Source: Butyriboletus loyo (lineage: Eukaryota > Basidiomycota > Agaricomycetes > Boletales > Boletaceae). From it: DNA of 52,779 nt. The position numbers and the translations under genes are program-made. Shown piece after piece: positions 23,029-34,859 of the stretch. Under the pieces are notes generated by a model that saw nothing but the letters and a program-made list of their open reading frames with translations, made no database searches and was not told where the DNA came from. Location of the stretch: positions 1-52,779 of the forward strand of contig JBBPSI010000174.1 of NCBI GenBank assembly GCA_038093515.1. The letters run 5' to 3'. Every line of letters starts with the position of its first letter. Position 1 is the stretch's first letter.

Positions 23029-23100
23029 GATATAACAGCCAGGAGAATTCATCACTGAAACGCTGGAAAACCTCCCTCTCTTCAACTCTGAATCTTTTCC

Positions 23101-24925
23101 ATGCCCTCTGACCTGCAGTCTGCTTTGGAGTTTATCCAGATCAATAACTATCTATCCCGTGTGCTCGTTCATACCTTCTGTCAATGATTAATCTTATAGA
23201 CCAGCGCAGTTGTTATCGTCACTGCTGTTGTATACGATTATTGTGAGTGATGCTTGTGCACACGCTATCCTTTTCACGCTGAAGTGAGCATTGCGATCCC
23301 ACCACCGTAGTCCTCACCCTTTCGAGAGAGGCATGTTATTACACTCTGTGCATCATTTCTGTGCGCTGACAATATTCAAAGGTAGACTATATATGGGTAA
23401 GGAACCAACAATTATCGAGCGAGCTAGGTCCCTGACAGTCTCACAGTGCAGGCCCTGGACCCGGGTCTCAACGAATTTTGTTCTGGTGCGTGTGAAATTC
23501 CAGGGAACCCCATTGTACATTTTGAATTCACAGGTCTGTAGGTTCGGTATTTCGGTCTTTATTCTGTTATGTATGTCGATTGTTCCTATGATGAATAGAA
23601 GATTATATAGCTAACGGTTGATCCGTGATCAAGTTCTTATGCGTTCGGTATGTTCAGAATTGTATTGGAGGTCGATTGAGCTGATCAGATATACTTGCAG
23701 TGGGTACTTCCTTTCTTCCTGGCCCCATAACAGTCAGTTTTTCTGCTTCGCACCTTGTCTGTCGTTGATTTGAAGGTCTTCTGTGTAGACGTATGCATCT
23801 AAATTGCCACTGAAATTTGTATTGATAACAATTGCATAGATGTAAGTGGATTCGTTTATTACTTGCCACTGTCAGTATGAGAGATGAATACTCCAAAGGT
23901 ACCATACTAATTGTGGTATTTTTCTGGGGGTTCGAAATATTTTATAATGCTGCTGACTGTAAGTCACTGCACCCTCGCTGATTCCTGACCTCCGACTGCG
24001 GTTTTAATCACAGTGGTTATGGTCCTGCGGGTGTATGCAATGTGGAATCGATCCAAATGGATTCTTTGGGTCCTGCTGTTCATCTACGTGCCACAGGTGA
24101 TTTGTGCCGTTGTTTATACAGGCATTTACTACAATCCCAGCACCTACAAATTTAGTACGTCCCGAGCTTTACTGCATGTGTCACTGCATCTCACGATGGT
24201 GGCCCTTCGTTAATTTCTCCAGTGACAGTTGCTCAACTCGCCGATTTCACTTTTTGCCCTTTCCTCGACAATACTTCCTCCAAGGCGACTTTCACGTATT
24301 TCAGAATCCCGCGATTTATCCTCTGTGCCACGCTTGTAGTTCTCGCTGTTATGCAAACCTGCAAACAGTCAGTCGAGATGTACAAAGCAACCAAGCGGTG
24401 GCAGCCTAATCGGTACATGCATCAACTCGTCAGTGATGGAATTGTTTACTTCTTCGTGTGCGTCTCGCTTTTCCACACGCTCTCGTTCGTCATGATTACA
24501 TTTCCCCGTACATGCTACTCTCGAGTGCTTGCCCGTCGACTAACCACTCAGTTTCTTTCTTTTGAACTACCAGAAATACGCTCTTCAATGTGATTAATGT
24601 ACTCAACATCGAGTCATCACAAAACAGCGTTGGGCTACTCTTCTGGACCTTGCTGTCTTGCGTAACCATATTCCCTATGATGCCGCGGTTCATCATCAGC
24701 GTGCGAGAGCTGTATGACCGTGACCTTCGTAGGAGCTGGGAGGGTGTTGACACCGGATTCGGTGTGTTGTCGCAGCCCGTTGCCGGTGAAGATGCTACCG
24801 TGTCTGCGATCACATTCGTAGATGTCACCCCGGGACAGGGTCAGGTCGTGCAAGGGGACACAAACGAATCAGAGGCGATTCGACTCGAACCGTTGGGAAA
24901 CATTGACAATACGCGCCAGGTTTAA
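23101..24925 (+). CDS. DUF6533-type polytopic membrane protein, copy E (reference exon map)
   Basis: Family view: a seven-helix-like membrane protein of about 340 residues; the N-terminal YDYxLTxxREV...W...RY pattern is that of DUF6533. Function unknown. Exons read here: 23101-23158 (MPSDLQS), 23210-23242 (VVIVTAVVYDY), 23311-23330 (FLTLSRE), 23382-23396 (VDYIW, 15 nt), 23447-23485, 23542 to about 23570 (VRYFGL), one near 23700-23725 (GTSFLPGP, ends unsure), 23876-23958 (VVFFWGFEIFYNAAD), 24014-24154, 24223-24457 and 24574-24925. Intron 3 starts GC. Unlike the minus-strand copies, its intron 9 (24155-24222) is 68 nt with an in-frame TAA. The tail ends NIDNTRQV. Apparently intact. Confidence 0.83.
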
Positions 24926-25224
24926 ACGAGAATTTTGGGTAGAAACCCGGGACGAGCAATAGCGCTGGTGGAATGGTAAATCGTAGGGAATCGGAATGGT
25001 GGTACTTTGGATGGTGAATCGGATATGTATTGCACGTATGCGTATGCATCGTCTTGTGAGCTCAATGTGCATACTGATCGGATACGTTTCCAGTGCACTC
25101 TCCGTCTTGTATTCGCTTCCTAGGTTATCGCACGTGAATAATGTCTGGAATGTCGATATTGGGCGTCTACCAAGGTCATATTTGTAGTCAACTTATGCGT
25201 GGGCCTGTGATATGGCAAGCCGAA
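24926..25224 (+). other. 3' flank of copy E
   Basis: About 25040-25190 is the reverse complement of stretches at 10700-10880, 35410-35570 and 40860-41030 (CACTCTCCGTCTTGTATTCGC, ATTGGGCGTC). It is duplicated with the gene and may hold the 3' UTR and terminator. No ORF. Confidence 0.5.
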
Positions 25225-25604
25225 AGAAACAAATGGCGGGGTGCTTGTCCACCAGAATAAAGATTGTGGAGGTCCAGGGTTTGCGCTGTGACACCGTCAT
25301 GGGCATACATCTATAATCGTCGCTTCCTTCCCCATACATAACCGAACTTCAATCAATAGATAAGATGTGAAAGGCGCAATAACGTACCTCTCTCGAGAAG
25401 GTGGGGACCGAAGTGGAGGCATTGCAATGGAAACTGGTGTGTGCGTAAGCATCACTCACGATAATCATATACAACTGCAGTGACGGTAACGAATGTCTTG
25501 GTCTGTAAGATTAATCATCGACTGAGGGTATGAGCGACCATAGTACGGGAGACATAGTTACTCAGCTGGAGCAACTCCAAAGCAGACTGTAAGTCGGAGG
25601 ACAT
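25225..25604 (-). pseudogene. DUF6533-type gene fragment, copy F (5' exons only)
   Basis: ATG ends at 25604 (MSSDLQSALELLQLSNYVS). Exons 1-5 are traceable: a YDY block, SRE with GT donor, and KPWTSTIFIL, which lacks two residues of the usual WTRVST. After the exon-5 donor the sequence leaves the family. The shared promoter box is absent. It converges tail-to-tail with copy E and looks like debris of the inversion that turned E round. Confidence 0.7.
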
Positions 25605-25679
25605 GGCAGGTGCAAGAGAAGCAGTAATACGTGACGGTTTACCTCTGGAATGAATGGATGTTTGAACCCCGGATGTTCG

Positions 25680-26680
25680 GATATCGTGATCGCACACATC
25701 GAATCGTATATTTTGTTTCCTGACCCAGTGCGCCTCACGACCACCGTACAGACGGCGCAATTGATCACGTCACTCTGGCCCTCATTGCGGAAGCGTCGCG
25801 GAAATAAGTGTCGCCGTGCGTAGTACAAATCGTCGTCCAAGACGACCGCGAACGCGCTCCACCCACCCTGCAACGATATGGTCAGAGTGACGTGCGGATA
25901 CAGGATCGGGTCTGAATTCGAACACCTAGAGTCTGGCTCCCCGATGACGCTATGCGGATGCCGCCACACGGTGATATCCCACTGCCCGGGAAAAGTGCTA
26001 CCTCTGACGACCTGGTTTGCCCGATTCGTGAACATCACGGGCGAGCATAGAGTGCTTTTCTGAGTACACCAGAGGATGAGAAAGCCGTATTAAAGAGAGA
26101 AAACGTGAATGTATTCGTATCGTGCAGCATGGAGTGCGGAAGACAGCTGGGGTTGCCAACGACATGTGTAATGAATACTTCTGGGATTTGTTAAACAAAA
26201 TAGTGAGATACAACACGGCGATAAATGAAAGAGATGCCAACGGTAAGAATATTTACGTACATCGTTCAGATCAACATAGTATACATATATGCATATGTTT
26301 TATACTGGACATTTGAGCCGCGTTCGATGCACCATAGTGCACCAGGCAGGGTGACGGTAGACGGAAGCCGTGTGAGTATCGACGCGATGTAATGTATAGC
26401 TTGCACCCAGGGATCTATCGTTGCGCATACAATTATCACATGTCATGGTAGGATGAGCAGTTTACGGTCAAAACGACACTGAAAATCAACGTACGCAAAA
26501 GTGAGGAAGGACGACGAAATGTAGTGGGGCGACGGGGCTTACTCACCCGTCGGCTCAATCTAACCACCTCGTGCATGTGGACTGACAACCCGAAATGCTG
26601 CAATGAATTCAGTAGGTACACGCCGATCTCGCCAGCCGTGTCACTGTCGGCCCCCAACTAAGGAACCCCAGCGAACAATG
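25680..26680 (-). pseudogene. Family-2 copy, closest to 15421-16560
   Basis: Near-identical at many points to the 15.4-16.5 kb copy, including the stretch around CGTTCGATGCACCATAGTGC (26320 and 16190). Blocks are MGADSDTAGEIGVYLLN (26600-26657), VVRGSTFPGQWDITVWRHP (about 25990) and NCAVCTVVVRRTGS (about 25740). ORF 25562-26038 joins part of this block to exon 1 of fragment F and is not a real gene. Confidence 0.5.
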
Positions 26681-27480
26681 GGACGAACCAGAGAGCCTGC
26701 GCTTGACTGACATGGCTATCTGTCGAAGAGGAACTTTGCAAGAGGGGAACGAGACCTCGATTCACAATGCTCCCCCGTTTGCAGAGGGGCGTCAACAGTA
26801 AATTCCCACCCGACCCGAGTGTGAATGGGCCAGAAGCCGTCGTGGGGGGAGTAACTCCGCCATTGAAGGTACCAAAGACAAAGCTATCAGTTCCTCACAC
26901 AACCACCTATTGTTGTTGGACAACGGTCGGCTGTACCGCCGGGTCGTCAATTCGCACGAAGAAAAACGCTCGAGGTAATCCAGGGGAGACGTTTCAGCCT
27001 GCAAGGGCAATTCGTTTGAAACGTCTCCCCTGGATTACCGCAGGCGATTTGGGAACGGACAGATTCGGCGGGGAATGGCTAGAATGGGAAGGAACGACGG
27101 ATAAAATGGTGGGACAGAAATGGCGTGGCAAGGCGTTGGGGATGTCGCATTCAAGCTCAAACGGAAAATGGCTGGAGGTTGGGGCGGTGTGGACATCATG
27201 AAGGATGGAGATCGATGGGTTCGACGAATACTCGCGGACGACGGAAAGCATCGTGTTTTCTTCGTCCGGCGCCGACACTGGCATCGCTGTTCTAGCATGC
27301 CGCGAATGCTCAATACCGACCATGCGTCGTCCAGGCTGTACATACCAAATGTTGCCTCGGAAAGAGCCGCTGGTGCCACCACTCACAAGACCTAAAACCC
27401 CACGGTGCCCGCGAAGAAGCTCCCTCGAGACATGTCTGTGCAGAGTTGGGAGATACGACGAGACATATGCAGAGCTAACA
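26681..27480 (-). pseudogene. Family-2 module with TPFTT-like block and hairpin
   Basis: It matches 42200-43000 and 48960-49320. The minus strand at the matching loci reads FDGSVTPFTTASR and GSGGNLLLTSL; here the same DNA is interrupted. The part at 27160-27260 corresponds to TMLSVVREYSSNPSISI. Both strands carry ORFs of 90-145 codons that disagree between loci, so no frame is secure. Confidence 0.4.
26974..27039. repeat. Perfect hairpin: 23-bp arms, 20-nt loop
   Basis: Arms 26974-26996 and 27017-27039 are exact reverse complements. The related loci near 16710 and 42525 hold only the left arm, followed by different sequence. Part of the loop here appears as the inverse of sequence that runs forward at 42560. 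The palindrome is therefore new in this copy. Confidence 0.85.
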
Positions 27481-27567
27481 TAACTATCGATCCGAGTCGA
27501 AATACAACCATCCTCTAATTTTTCAACGCCCTCCTCGTCCCCGGTCTCAACCCAAACTTATTCTCGT

Positions 27568-29399
27568 TTAAACCCGACGCGTATTGTCAACGTCTCCCAA
27601 CGGCTCGAGTCGAATCGCCTCCGATCCGTCCGCCCCCCCTTCCACGACCTGATCCTGTCCCGGGGTGACATCTGCGAATGTGATCGCAGACACGACAGCA
27701 TCTTCACTGGCAACGGGCTGCGAAAACGCACCGAATCCGGTGTCAACACCCTCCCGGCTCCTACGAAGGTCACGGTCATACAGCTCTCGCACGCTGATGA
27801 TGAACCGCGGCATCATAGGGCATATGGTTACGAGAGACACAAAGCTCAAGAAGATCACCGAACCGCTGTTTGGTGAGGACTGCGTGTTGACTGAAGTATT
27901 CAAATTGTAGAGCGTATTTCTAGCGGTTCAGAAGAAAGAAACTGAGTGGTTAGTTGTTGGGCAAGCACGCGAGGGTAGGATGCATGGGCGAGTGTAATCT
28001 ACAGGGAGTAGAAAAGCGAGACGCACACAACGAAGTAAACAACTCCATCTCTGACCAGTTGATGCATGTATCGATTAGGTTGCCACTGCTTGGTTGCTTT
28101 GTACATCTCGACCGACTGCTTGCAGGTTTGCATAACAGCGAGTACCAAAAGCGTAGCACTGAGAATAAAACGCGGGATTCTGAAATACGCGAGAGTCTTG
28201 GATGGAGCGTTGACGAAGGTATTGCAATACGAGACATTGATAAGTTGAACAACTGTGACTGGAGAAATGGGTGGAAGATAACAAAGGGTCACGTTTATGA
28301 GACACAGTAACACATCCAGTTTAGCACGGGACGTACCAGAGTTGTAGGTACTGGGATTCTCGTATATGCCCGTATAAACAGAGGAACAGATCACCTGTAG
28401 CACGTAGATGAACAGGAGGACCCAAAGAATGCATTTGGATCGGTTCCACATTGCATACACACGTAGGATCATTACGACTGTAGTGGGAATCATGGTCAAG
28501 GGAAAGGAATTAGTGGGTACAGTGACTCACAATCAGCAGCATTCATGAATATTTCGAACTCCCAGAGAGTTACCATCATTATTATGGTGCCTTTGGAATA
28601 TCCATGTCTCGTGCTGATTGTGTCGTAGGCAACAAATCAATCTGCTTACATCTATGCAACTGTTATCAATATAGCTTTCAATTGCAATTTAGATGCATAC
28701 GTCTAGACAGAAGACCGTCATCAACGACAGACAAGGTGCAAAGCAGAAAAACTGACTTTGACGGGGCCAGGGAGAAAGGTTCTCATAACTGCAAATATAT
28801 CTGATCAGCCAAATCGACCTCCAATACAATTCCGAACATACAGTACCCATAAAGACTTGACCACGGAGTAACCATTAGTTGTATAATCTTCTATGCTTCA
28901 TAGCAATAGTCGACGTACATAGTGGACGAAAGACCGACATAACGAACCTACAGAACCGCGGATTTAGAATGTGCAATGTGGTTCCCTGAACTTTCACACG
29001 CACCAGAACAAACATTGTAGAGACCCAGGTCCAGGGTTTATGCTGTAAGGCTGTCAGGGACCTACTAATTGCTTGATAATTGTTGGTTCCTTACCCAAAC
29101 ATAGTCCACCTTTGAATATTATTAGCAGACACGCAAATATGATGGCAGTGTGATGTAATAGCATACCTCTCTCGAAAAGGTGAGGACTACAGTGATAGGA
29201 TTGCAACACCCAGTTCAGCGTGAAAAGCATAGCATGTGCACTGTCAGCATCACTCACAATAATCATACACAACAGCAGTGATGAGAGCAACTGCGCTGGT
29301 CTATAAGATTGATCGTCGACGGAAGGTATGAGTAAGCGCACGGGATACATAGTTAGACATCTGGAGAAGCTCCAAAGCAGATTGCGGGTCAGAGGACAT
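27568..29399 (-). CDS. DUF6533-type polytopic membrane protein, copy G
   Basis: ATG ends at 29399 (MSSDPQSALELLQ, proline replacing the usual leucine) and the stop is at 27568 after DVDNTRRV. Exon 3 reads LTFSRE and has a GT donor. Then follow micro-exon VDYVW, HKPWTWVSTMFVL, VRYVGLSSTM, ILRVYAMWNRSKCILW, KQSVEMYKATKQWQPNRY and CPMMPRFIISVRELYDRD. The 78-nt intron is at 28259-28336 and is stop-free. The last intron here does contain stops, so only the 78-nt one could be retained harmlessly. It has promoter box and intact blocks. Divergent to copy H, with a large inverted-repeat element between them. Confidence 0.82.
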
Positions 29400-29471
29400 G
29401 GGAAAGATTCAGAGTCAAACAGAGGGAGATTTTGCAGTGATTCAGCGATCAGTTCAGCTGGCAGTTATATC

Positions 29472-29497
29472 ACCTATCCGGTGTATTGAACATTTGC
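29472..29497 (-). promoter_or_regulatory. Shared promoter box upstream of copy G
   Basis: One substitution from the consensus (GAACAT for GAATAT), 73 bp before the ATG of copy G, next to TATATCACC. Confidence 0.6.
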
Positions 29498-29977
29498 TTT
29501 GAGACAAGTTTAGAACCCCTTTGAATTTCGGAGGAAATGGGTAGCTTGTAAACTTGTCTTCCATGCACCTGAGGTGCCAGCCTGTGAATATTATGAACAG
29601 TTATTCGTGTCGGTACTTCTACGTAGTGGGTAACAACAGGCGAGGGCGGTGGCTAGGTGAACGGAACAGCTTACCTTCAAGTGGGAACAGGGCTGGAGAC
29701 GAGTTGGATCCTGGTCAAGTGTACTATCGGTCGCAGAAAGTCCGCAAAGAGCTTACCCTAAAGTGACACGTAGGACCACCACGTTGCCATATCCATATTC
29801 AACTTTGTTCCTCTTTCGACTGTTTGCTACAATAGATACATAGCGAGCGCTGCCAACCTTCAACGATGTGCATATCCTGGCAGTCGTGCACGTCGTCGTC
29901 ACGGCATCGTCCGTCATGGATTTAAGTTTTGTTACGTTGTCCATACGTGTCTGCAGTGCCACTGAGTCAGTCTGGGG
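29498..29977. other. Unassigned stretch upstream of copy G
   Basis: Not seen elsewhere in the window. A plus-strand ORF at 29554-29766 (70 codons) and a minus-strand ORF running into the inverted-repeat element at 29753-30091 have no recognisable motifs. I see nothing else in it. Confidence 0.4.
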
Positions 29978-30695
29978 TGGTGTTGCCGCGAAGCAAATCG
30001 AAGCGAACCGATGTGTATTTTGAGGGGACTTCGAAAGCGACAAAGTCAAACGAAGTGAACGGCTACACGGGCCGAAAGCCCAGCCAATCAAAATTCACGT
30101 CTAGATGTATCGTCAAATGTGCCATTCAGGGTTTGCAATGGACTTGGATGAGAGTGTGTTGTATTCCGTAGCAGTGGAAGTGTTCCGTGACCGGATTACT
30201 TACTTTTATTGTAACTCGAGTTGTTGCCAAATTAAATTGTTACTAACTTGAAGCTTTGGGCCTTGGCCCACTGATCTGAGTCGATTTGAGGCTTTCTTCA
30301 GTGTTCATCCTTTGAAACCAACAGCATCAATATTAAGATGGACAGGGGTGAGCAGATAAGCGCATAGATTTTCTTTGTACAGTAGCTACTAATCAGTACG
30401 AGCATCAGTACACTTCGTTGGCACTTTGCGAAATGAACGAGGTGAGTACTTCGACTCAATTCGGATGTATCGAACTCTCACAAAGTGGCTCACTCTCGAA
30501 TCGAATCGAATCGAATCGAAATTACCTCGAAGCTACTTTGTCTCGACGGCAACACCAGTCTGGGGCTCGACTCTTTGCTGAGCTCTGATTGGCTGGTTCG
30601 TCGACCCGCGTTACCACTCATCTCACACGTGAATCGTCTAACTCGCTGTCGAAGTCACCCCAAAAGACACTTCGATTCGCTTCGCGGCAACACTA
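29978..30695. mobile_element. MITE-like inverted-repeat element, large copy
   Basis: The left end GGTGTTGCCGCGAAGC and right end GCTTCGCGGCAACAC are inverted over about 26 bp with two mismatches, and match the termini of 10110-10344. An inner CGGCAACACCA at about 30547-30557 and paired AGCCAATCA / TGATTGGCT further inside suggest nested or composite insertion. No transposase is encoded; the ORF at 30485-30907 is a shadow of the repeats. Confidence 0.7.
30496..30520. repeat. Pentanucleotide repeat (TCGAA)5
   Basis: Five perfect tandem copies inside the large inverted-repeat element, next to a region where CGAAG/CTTCG motifs are already frequent. Confidence 0.9.
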
Positions 30696-31005
30696 ATACA
30701 CGCAGAGGGGGGAAGCCACAACAACGTTGGCGAAAAGCAAAGGAAAAACGGAGCTTGAACGTTAACACGCGTACTAAACTGTCAGTACGATTATGTAAGC
30801 TACGTAAAGTTTGGTTTTCAACTTCACACCGTAGTTCCAACCAAGTCTTGAAACGAATACTTTGTACATCGGGTACAAGTATAACTGGCGGGGTAACTCG
30901 TGATTGAACCGCTCGCAACCTCACTCTCCTTGATTCTCGCTCATTGTTTCCCACTCAACTGTCATTCCCGACCTATACATTGCGGTTCTTCAACTCGTAC
31001 CTGCC

Positions 31006-32824
31006 ATGTCCTCCGACTTACAGTCTGCTCTGGAGATTATTCAGATGAATGACTATGTATCCGGTATGGTTGCTTGTACCATCCGTCAAAATTAATCATA
31101 TAAACTAGTCACGGTGCAGTTGTTATAGTCACTGCTGTGGTATATGATTATCGTGAGCGATACGTGCATAGTACTGTTCATTTTACTCCGAGGTGACCAT
31201 TGCAATCCTACCACTGCAGTCCTCGTCTTTTCGAGCGAGGTATGTTGCTTCGCGATCCACATCATATTTGTCGGTTGACAATCTTCAAAGATTGACTATA
31301 TTTGGGTAAGGAAGCAAACAATTGTCGAGGAAGCACCAGGCCCTTGACAACTTTCCCCAGTGCAAGTCCTGGACTTGGGTCTCTACGATCTTTGTTCTGG
31401 TGCGTACACAAGCTCAGGGGAATGCATTCCGAGTTGACAGTTTTGCAGGTCCGCTATCTCGGTCTTTCCTGGGCTATGTAGGTCTACCTTTCCTGTAATG
31501 CATATGAAACCACACGATTAACGATGAATCCGTGATCAAGCTTTGATGGCCTCGGTATGTTCAGCACTGAATCGCAGGTTATTTGGGCTGATCAGATATA
31601 TTTGCAGTTGGTAGTACCTTTCTCCCCGGCCCTGTCACAGTCAGCTTTTTTGCTTTGCACTTTGTCTGCCATTAATGCCCTTCTCGTAGATGTATGCATC
31701 CAATTTTTTTCGACCGCAAGCAGTATTGATAACAGTTCTATAGGTGTAAGTAGATCGATTTGGCTTCCACTGCACTATTAATATGAGACATGGGATGTTC
31801 CAAAGGTACCGTGACATATCTGATAGATCTCTGGGAGCTTGAAATATTTTATAATGCTGCTGATTGTGAGTTTCTGTTCCCCTTGATTCATTTACCCAGA
31901 CCATGAATTCAATCACAGTCGTAATGCTCCTGCGGGTGTATGCGATGTGGGGTCGATCAAAAGGGCTTCTTTGGGTCCTGCTGTTCATCTATGTGTCACA
32001 GGTTATTTGTTCCGTTGTTTTTACAGGCATCTACGACAGTCCCAATATAAACGTCTCAGGTATGTCCCGAGTTAAGCTGCGTGCATCATTGCAATCTCAC
32101 GGAAATGGTTTTTATCTCCTGCCACCCTTTTTCTCAAGTCACAATCGCACAAATCAGTGGTTTCTCTTTTTGTAATTTCTCTGAAAGCAAAGTACCGTCC
32201 GGGATATATTTCTATGCCAGAATCCCCAGATTTCTTCTCGGGGCTACACTTTTGTTTCTCGCTGTTATCCAAACCGTGAGGGAGTCGGTTCAGATGTACA
32301 AAGTGACCAAGCAGTGGCAGCCTAATCGATACATGCAACAGCTCATGAGAGATGGTATCCTTTATTTCACTGTGTACGTCTCAATTTACCCCTCTCTTTC
32401 TTTCCATCTATCACAATCACCTTCTCCTAATCATCTTACTCTCCAACTAACCACTCTGATTTTCTTCTGAACTGTTAGGAACATGTTTATCCAGATTACT
32501 TCTATCGTCGGATACGGGAATACGATAAACACTACGTCGCAGTTGCTCCTGACCATGTTTTCTTACATAACCCTTTGCCCCATGATGCCTCGATTCATCA
32601 TCAGCGTGCGGGAGCTGTATGACCGCGATCTTCGTGGCCGCTGGCGGGGCATTGACACCGGATTCGGTGTGCTTTCACAACCCGTTACCAGTGAAAACGC
32701 GGTTGTGTCTGCGATTGCGTTCGTGGATGTCGCCACGGAGGAGGATCAGGTCGTAGAAGGGGACGCGAACGAACGGGAGGCGATTCAACTCGAATCGTTG
32801 GGGAACGCTGTGCACCAGGCTTGA
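31006..32824 (+). CDS. DUF6533-type polytopic membrane protein, copy H (most divergent)
   Basis: ATG at 31006 (MSSDLQSALEIIQMNDYVS), stop at 32822-32824 after NAVHQA. Blocks: VVIVTAVVYDY, LLVFSSE with GT donor, micro-exon IDYIW, CKSWTWVSTIFVL, VRYLGLSWAM, GSTFLPGPVT, LWELEIFYNAAD, LLRVYAMWGRSKGLLW, RESVQMYKVTKQWQPNRY and CPMMPRFIISVRELYDRD. Intron 9 (32060-32138) is 79 nt and so breaks frame if kept. The exon-11 helix (TTSQLLLTMFSYITL) differs most from the others. It lacks the shared promoter box. It has the cleanest GSTFLPGP and RYLGL motifs and may represent the older form of the gene. Confidence 0.82.
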
Positions 32825-33230
32825 ACGAGGAGTTTGGGTAGAAACTTGGGATGGGCACTTGCGTTGGGGCATTGTCGAATGGTGGTACTTTGTACAGTGA
32901 CTCGGATATCTATTTTGCTTACGCACATACCTCATCTTCTCAGTTCAATGTATCAAATGTTTACCAGCGACGTGTAATGTAGGCCAGATCTTGAGGGTTG
33001 CGCGAGGGAGGTTCTCTGCACATGCGATTTTTTTCTGTGCTGAAAACCATTTTAAGGACCTACACAGGCCTTGTGTAGAAATGATCCAGCACGTTCACAT
33101 TCCTGGAGGAACAACTGGTCTCTGTTGCAACTTGCCTTGACGACTAGTGATTGGAGCATTCATGATCTCCCGAGTGCTCGAGGTCCCTCTGTGAGCTTAG
33201 TCCCATGCTAATCTCAACGAAAGCGATGCC
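32825..33230 (+). other. 3' flank of copy H
   Basis: The first 150 bp match the flank of copy A. The rest (33000-33230) is not seen elsewhere in the window and has no ORF. Confidence 0.5.
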
Positions 33231-34780
33231 AGGATCAGCGACAGACAATGAGAACGCCAGAGTTTCCGTCGTCCGCGAGCATTCTTGCAGACAGTCTCCA
33301 CGCTTCGTTACCCACTCCCGATGACCACCTTCGGGCGTTCACGATACGGTGGGCTCCTTTCGAGGGATGCCTAATATAGTCGAGCGTCATCAACCCCGAT
33401 TCTCGGACTAAACACCTAACCCATGAATCGCCACTCACCCTGGGGTCCAAATAAAATAATGCTGCGGGTCATTACAAGATCCAAACGCCGACGTTCCGTT
33501 TCCAATGACGCAAGAGGACGTGTTAACAGTTGATGATTAGGACTGCAGACCCTCGGAAATCGTAGCAAAGTTGTCAATGGTGACATTGCGCGGCGAGCTC
33601 TGAGGGCGTACTTCAGGCGCTTTTCCGAACACGACGGGGGAGGAGAAAGATGAGAAGGGTGTACCAAAAGACAGAAAAGAAAAGTGCATTCATACGATTT
33701 AGCAGTTTCAAACGAAGTCGAGTCTGAAATCACCGCTGGCGTTCCCAGAGCCATCAACTGTCGGAAATATGCAAAACGTTGGTCAGAGGCGCAAAAGATT
33801 GGTGAGGGAGTGAAGTGGGAAAATAATGGATGGCTGCGGCTGAAACGTTGGAGACATACAGGTATCCATGGTGATTGTTTCAGCTCTACCATGTGCGCAT
33901 TCCCTGAAAATCTGATTAAACACGTCGATGAGGACAAACGCGCGCACGAAGAGAAGAAATACTGCGTTGCGGCAGTGCCCATGTTCTTCCCTTGGAAACA
34001 GCTGGATGCATCTGTGCGTATATATGCTATGCATATGTTTTATGTATATATTATGATGGAGATTTGAGCCATGTTCCGCAGCGCCATACCCCCCACCTGG
34101 GAAGGTGACGATACACGTTAGGGGGCGGGAATGGATGTGATGCAAATCTATAATTGCACAAGAAAGGGATATATGTCGTTGGGCATATGGTCACATGCAG
34201 GTTACAGTCAAAACGACGCTGAAAGCCAACTTGCGCGAAAAAGGAGTGGGCGGGGCCTAAGTAGTCTGGTGACCAGACCGTCCAATGAGGCAAGCCGTCG
34301 ATGGACGGGGCCCACGCACGTGTCCGCTCGGACTACCGCAATCCTCTCATCAAATGTCGGTGCCCACACCCACCTCAAGAGTCAATCCTAGACCCGCGCA
34401 CCTGACCCGACGACACAGTGCGGTGGTGAATGTAGCACCATACATGCCGACCTAAGTGTTGCAAGCGGGGAGTGAGCCCGCGCTTGACTAGTATGATTAT
34501 CTGTCGGAAGAGGACCTTTGTGAGAGGCGAGAGCGAGAGCGAAACCCCAGGTGTTCCCCCACTTGTAGAGGCGCGTAAAGAGTGAATTCCCGCCTGACCC
34601 AAGGGTAGATACAGTCGAAACGGAGTAACCCCGTCATCGAAGGCCGCACAAACGAATATATCGATTTCGCACGACTACCTCTTGTTCTTGCCTAACGATC
34701 CACCGTACCGTAAATTTGACCATTTACTTGACAGAGAGATGCTCGAAGCGCCCGAGGAGGTGATGCAAATGACAGCAGTC
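33231..34780 (-). pseudogene. Family-2 copy between H and I
   Basis: Blocks in transcription order: LTKVLFRQIIIL (about 34540), GRHVWCYIHHRTVSSGQVRG (about 34430), FDCNLHVTICPTTYIPFL (about 34200), IVTFPGGGYGAAEHGS (about 34100), HCRNAVFLLFVRAFVLID (about 33950), a SxFxVFxTPFSSP-like stretch (about 33640), then NVTIDNFATISEGLQS in one frame (about 33560). The longest ORF is 33416-33982 (188 codons). Matching FLLFVRAFVLID-type hydrophobic stretches at 16080 and 21860 support a membrane segment. Not intact. Confidence 0.5.
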
Positions 34781-34859
34781 AGCGAGCTACTTTGGCATTG
34801 AGGGCGTCGCTTTCCCGCTCAAAAGGAAGAGGAAGCGGGTAACGAGAAATGCAAAAGCT

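Noticed and set aside
23291..23614. ORF of 107 codons containing RPWTRVSTNFVLVRVKFQG
   Set aside because: It reads through introns 3-5. Only the RPWTRVST..FVL part is exon 5; the true next exon gives VRYFGL in another frame.
25515..25760. ORF joining MRRLYGGREAHW to PAMSSDLQSALELL
   Set aside because: Accidental join of family-2 sequence to exon 1 of fragment F; the gene starts at the internal ATG ending at 25604.
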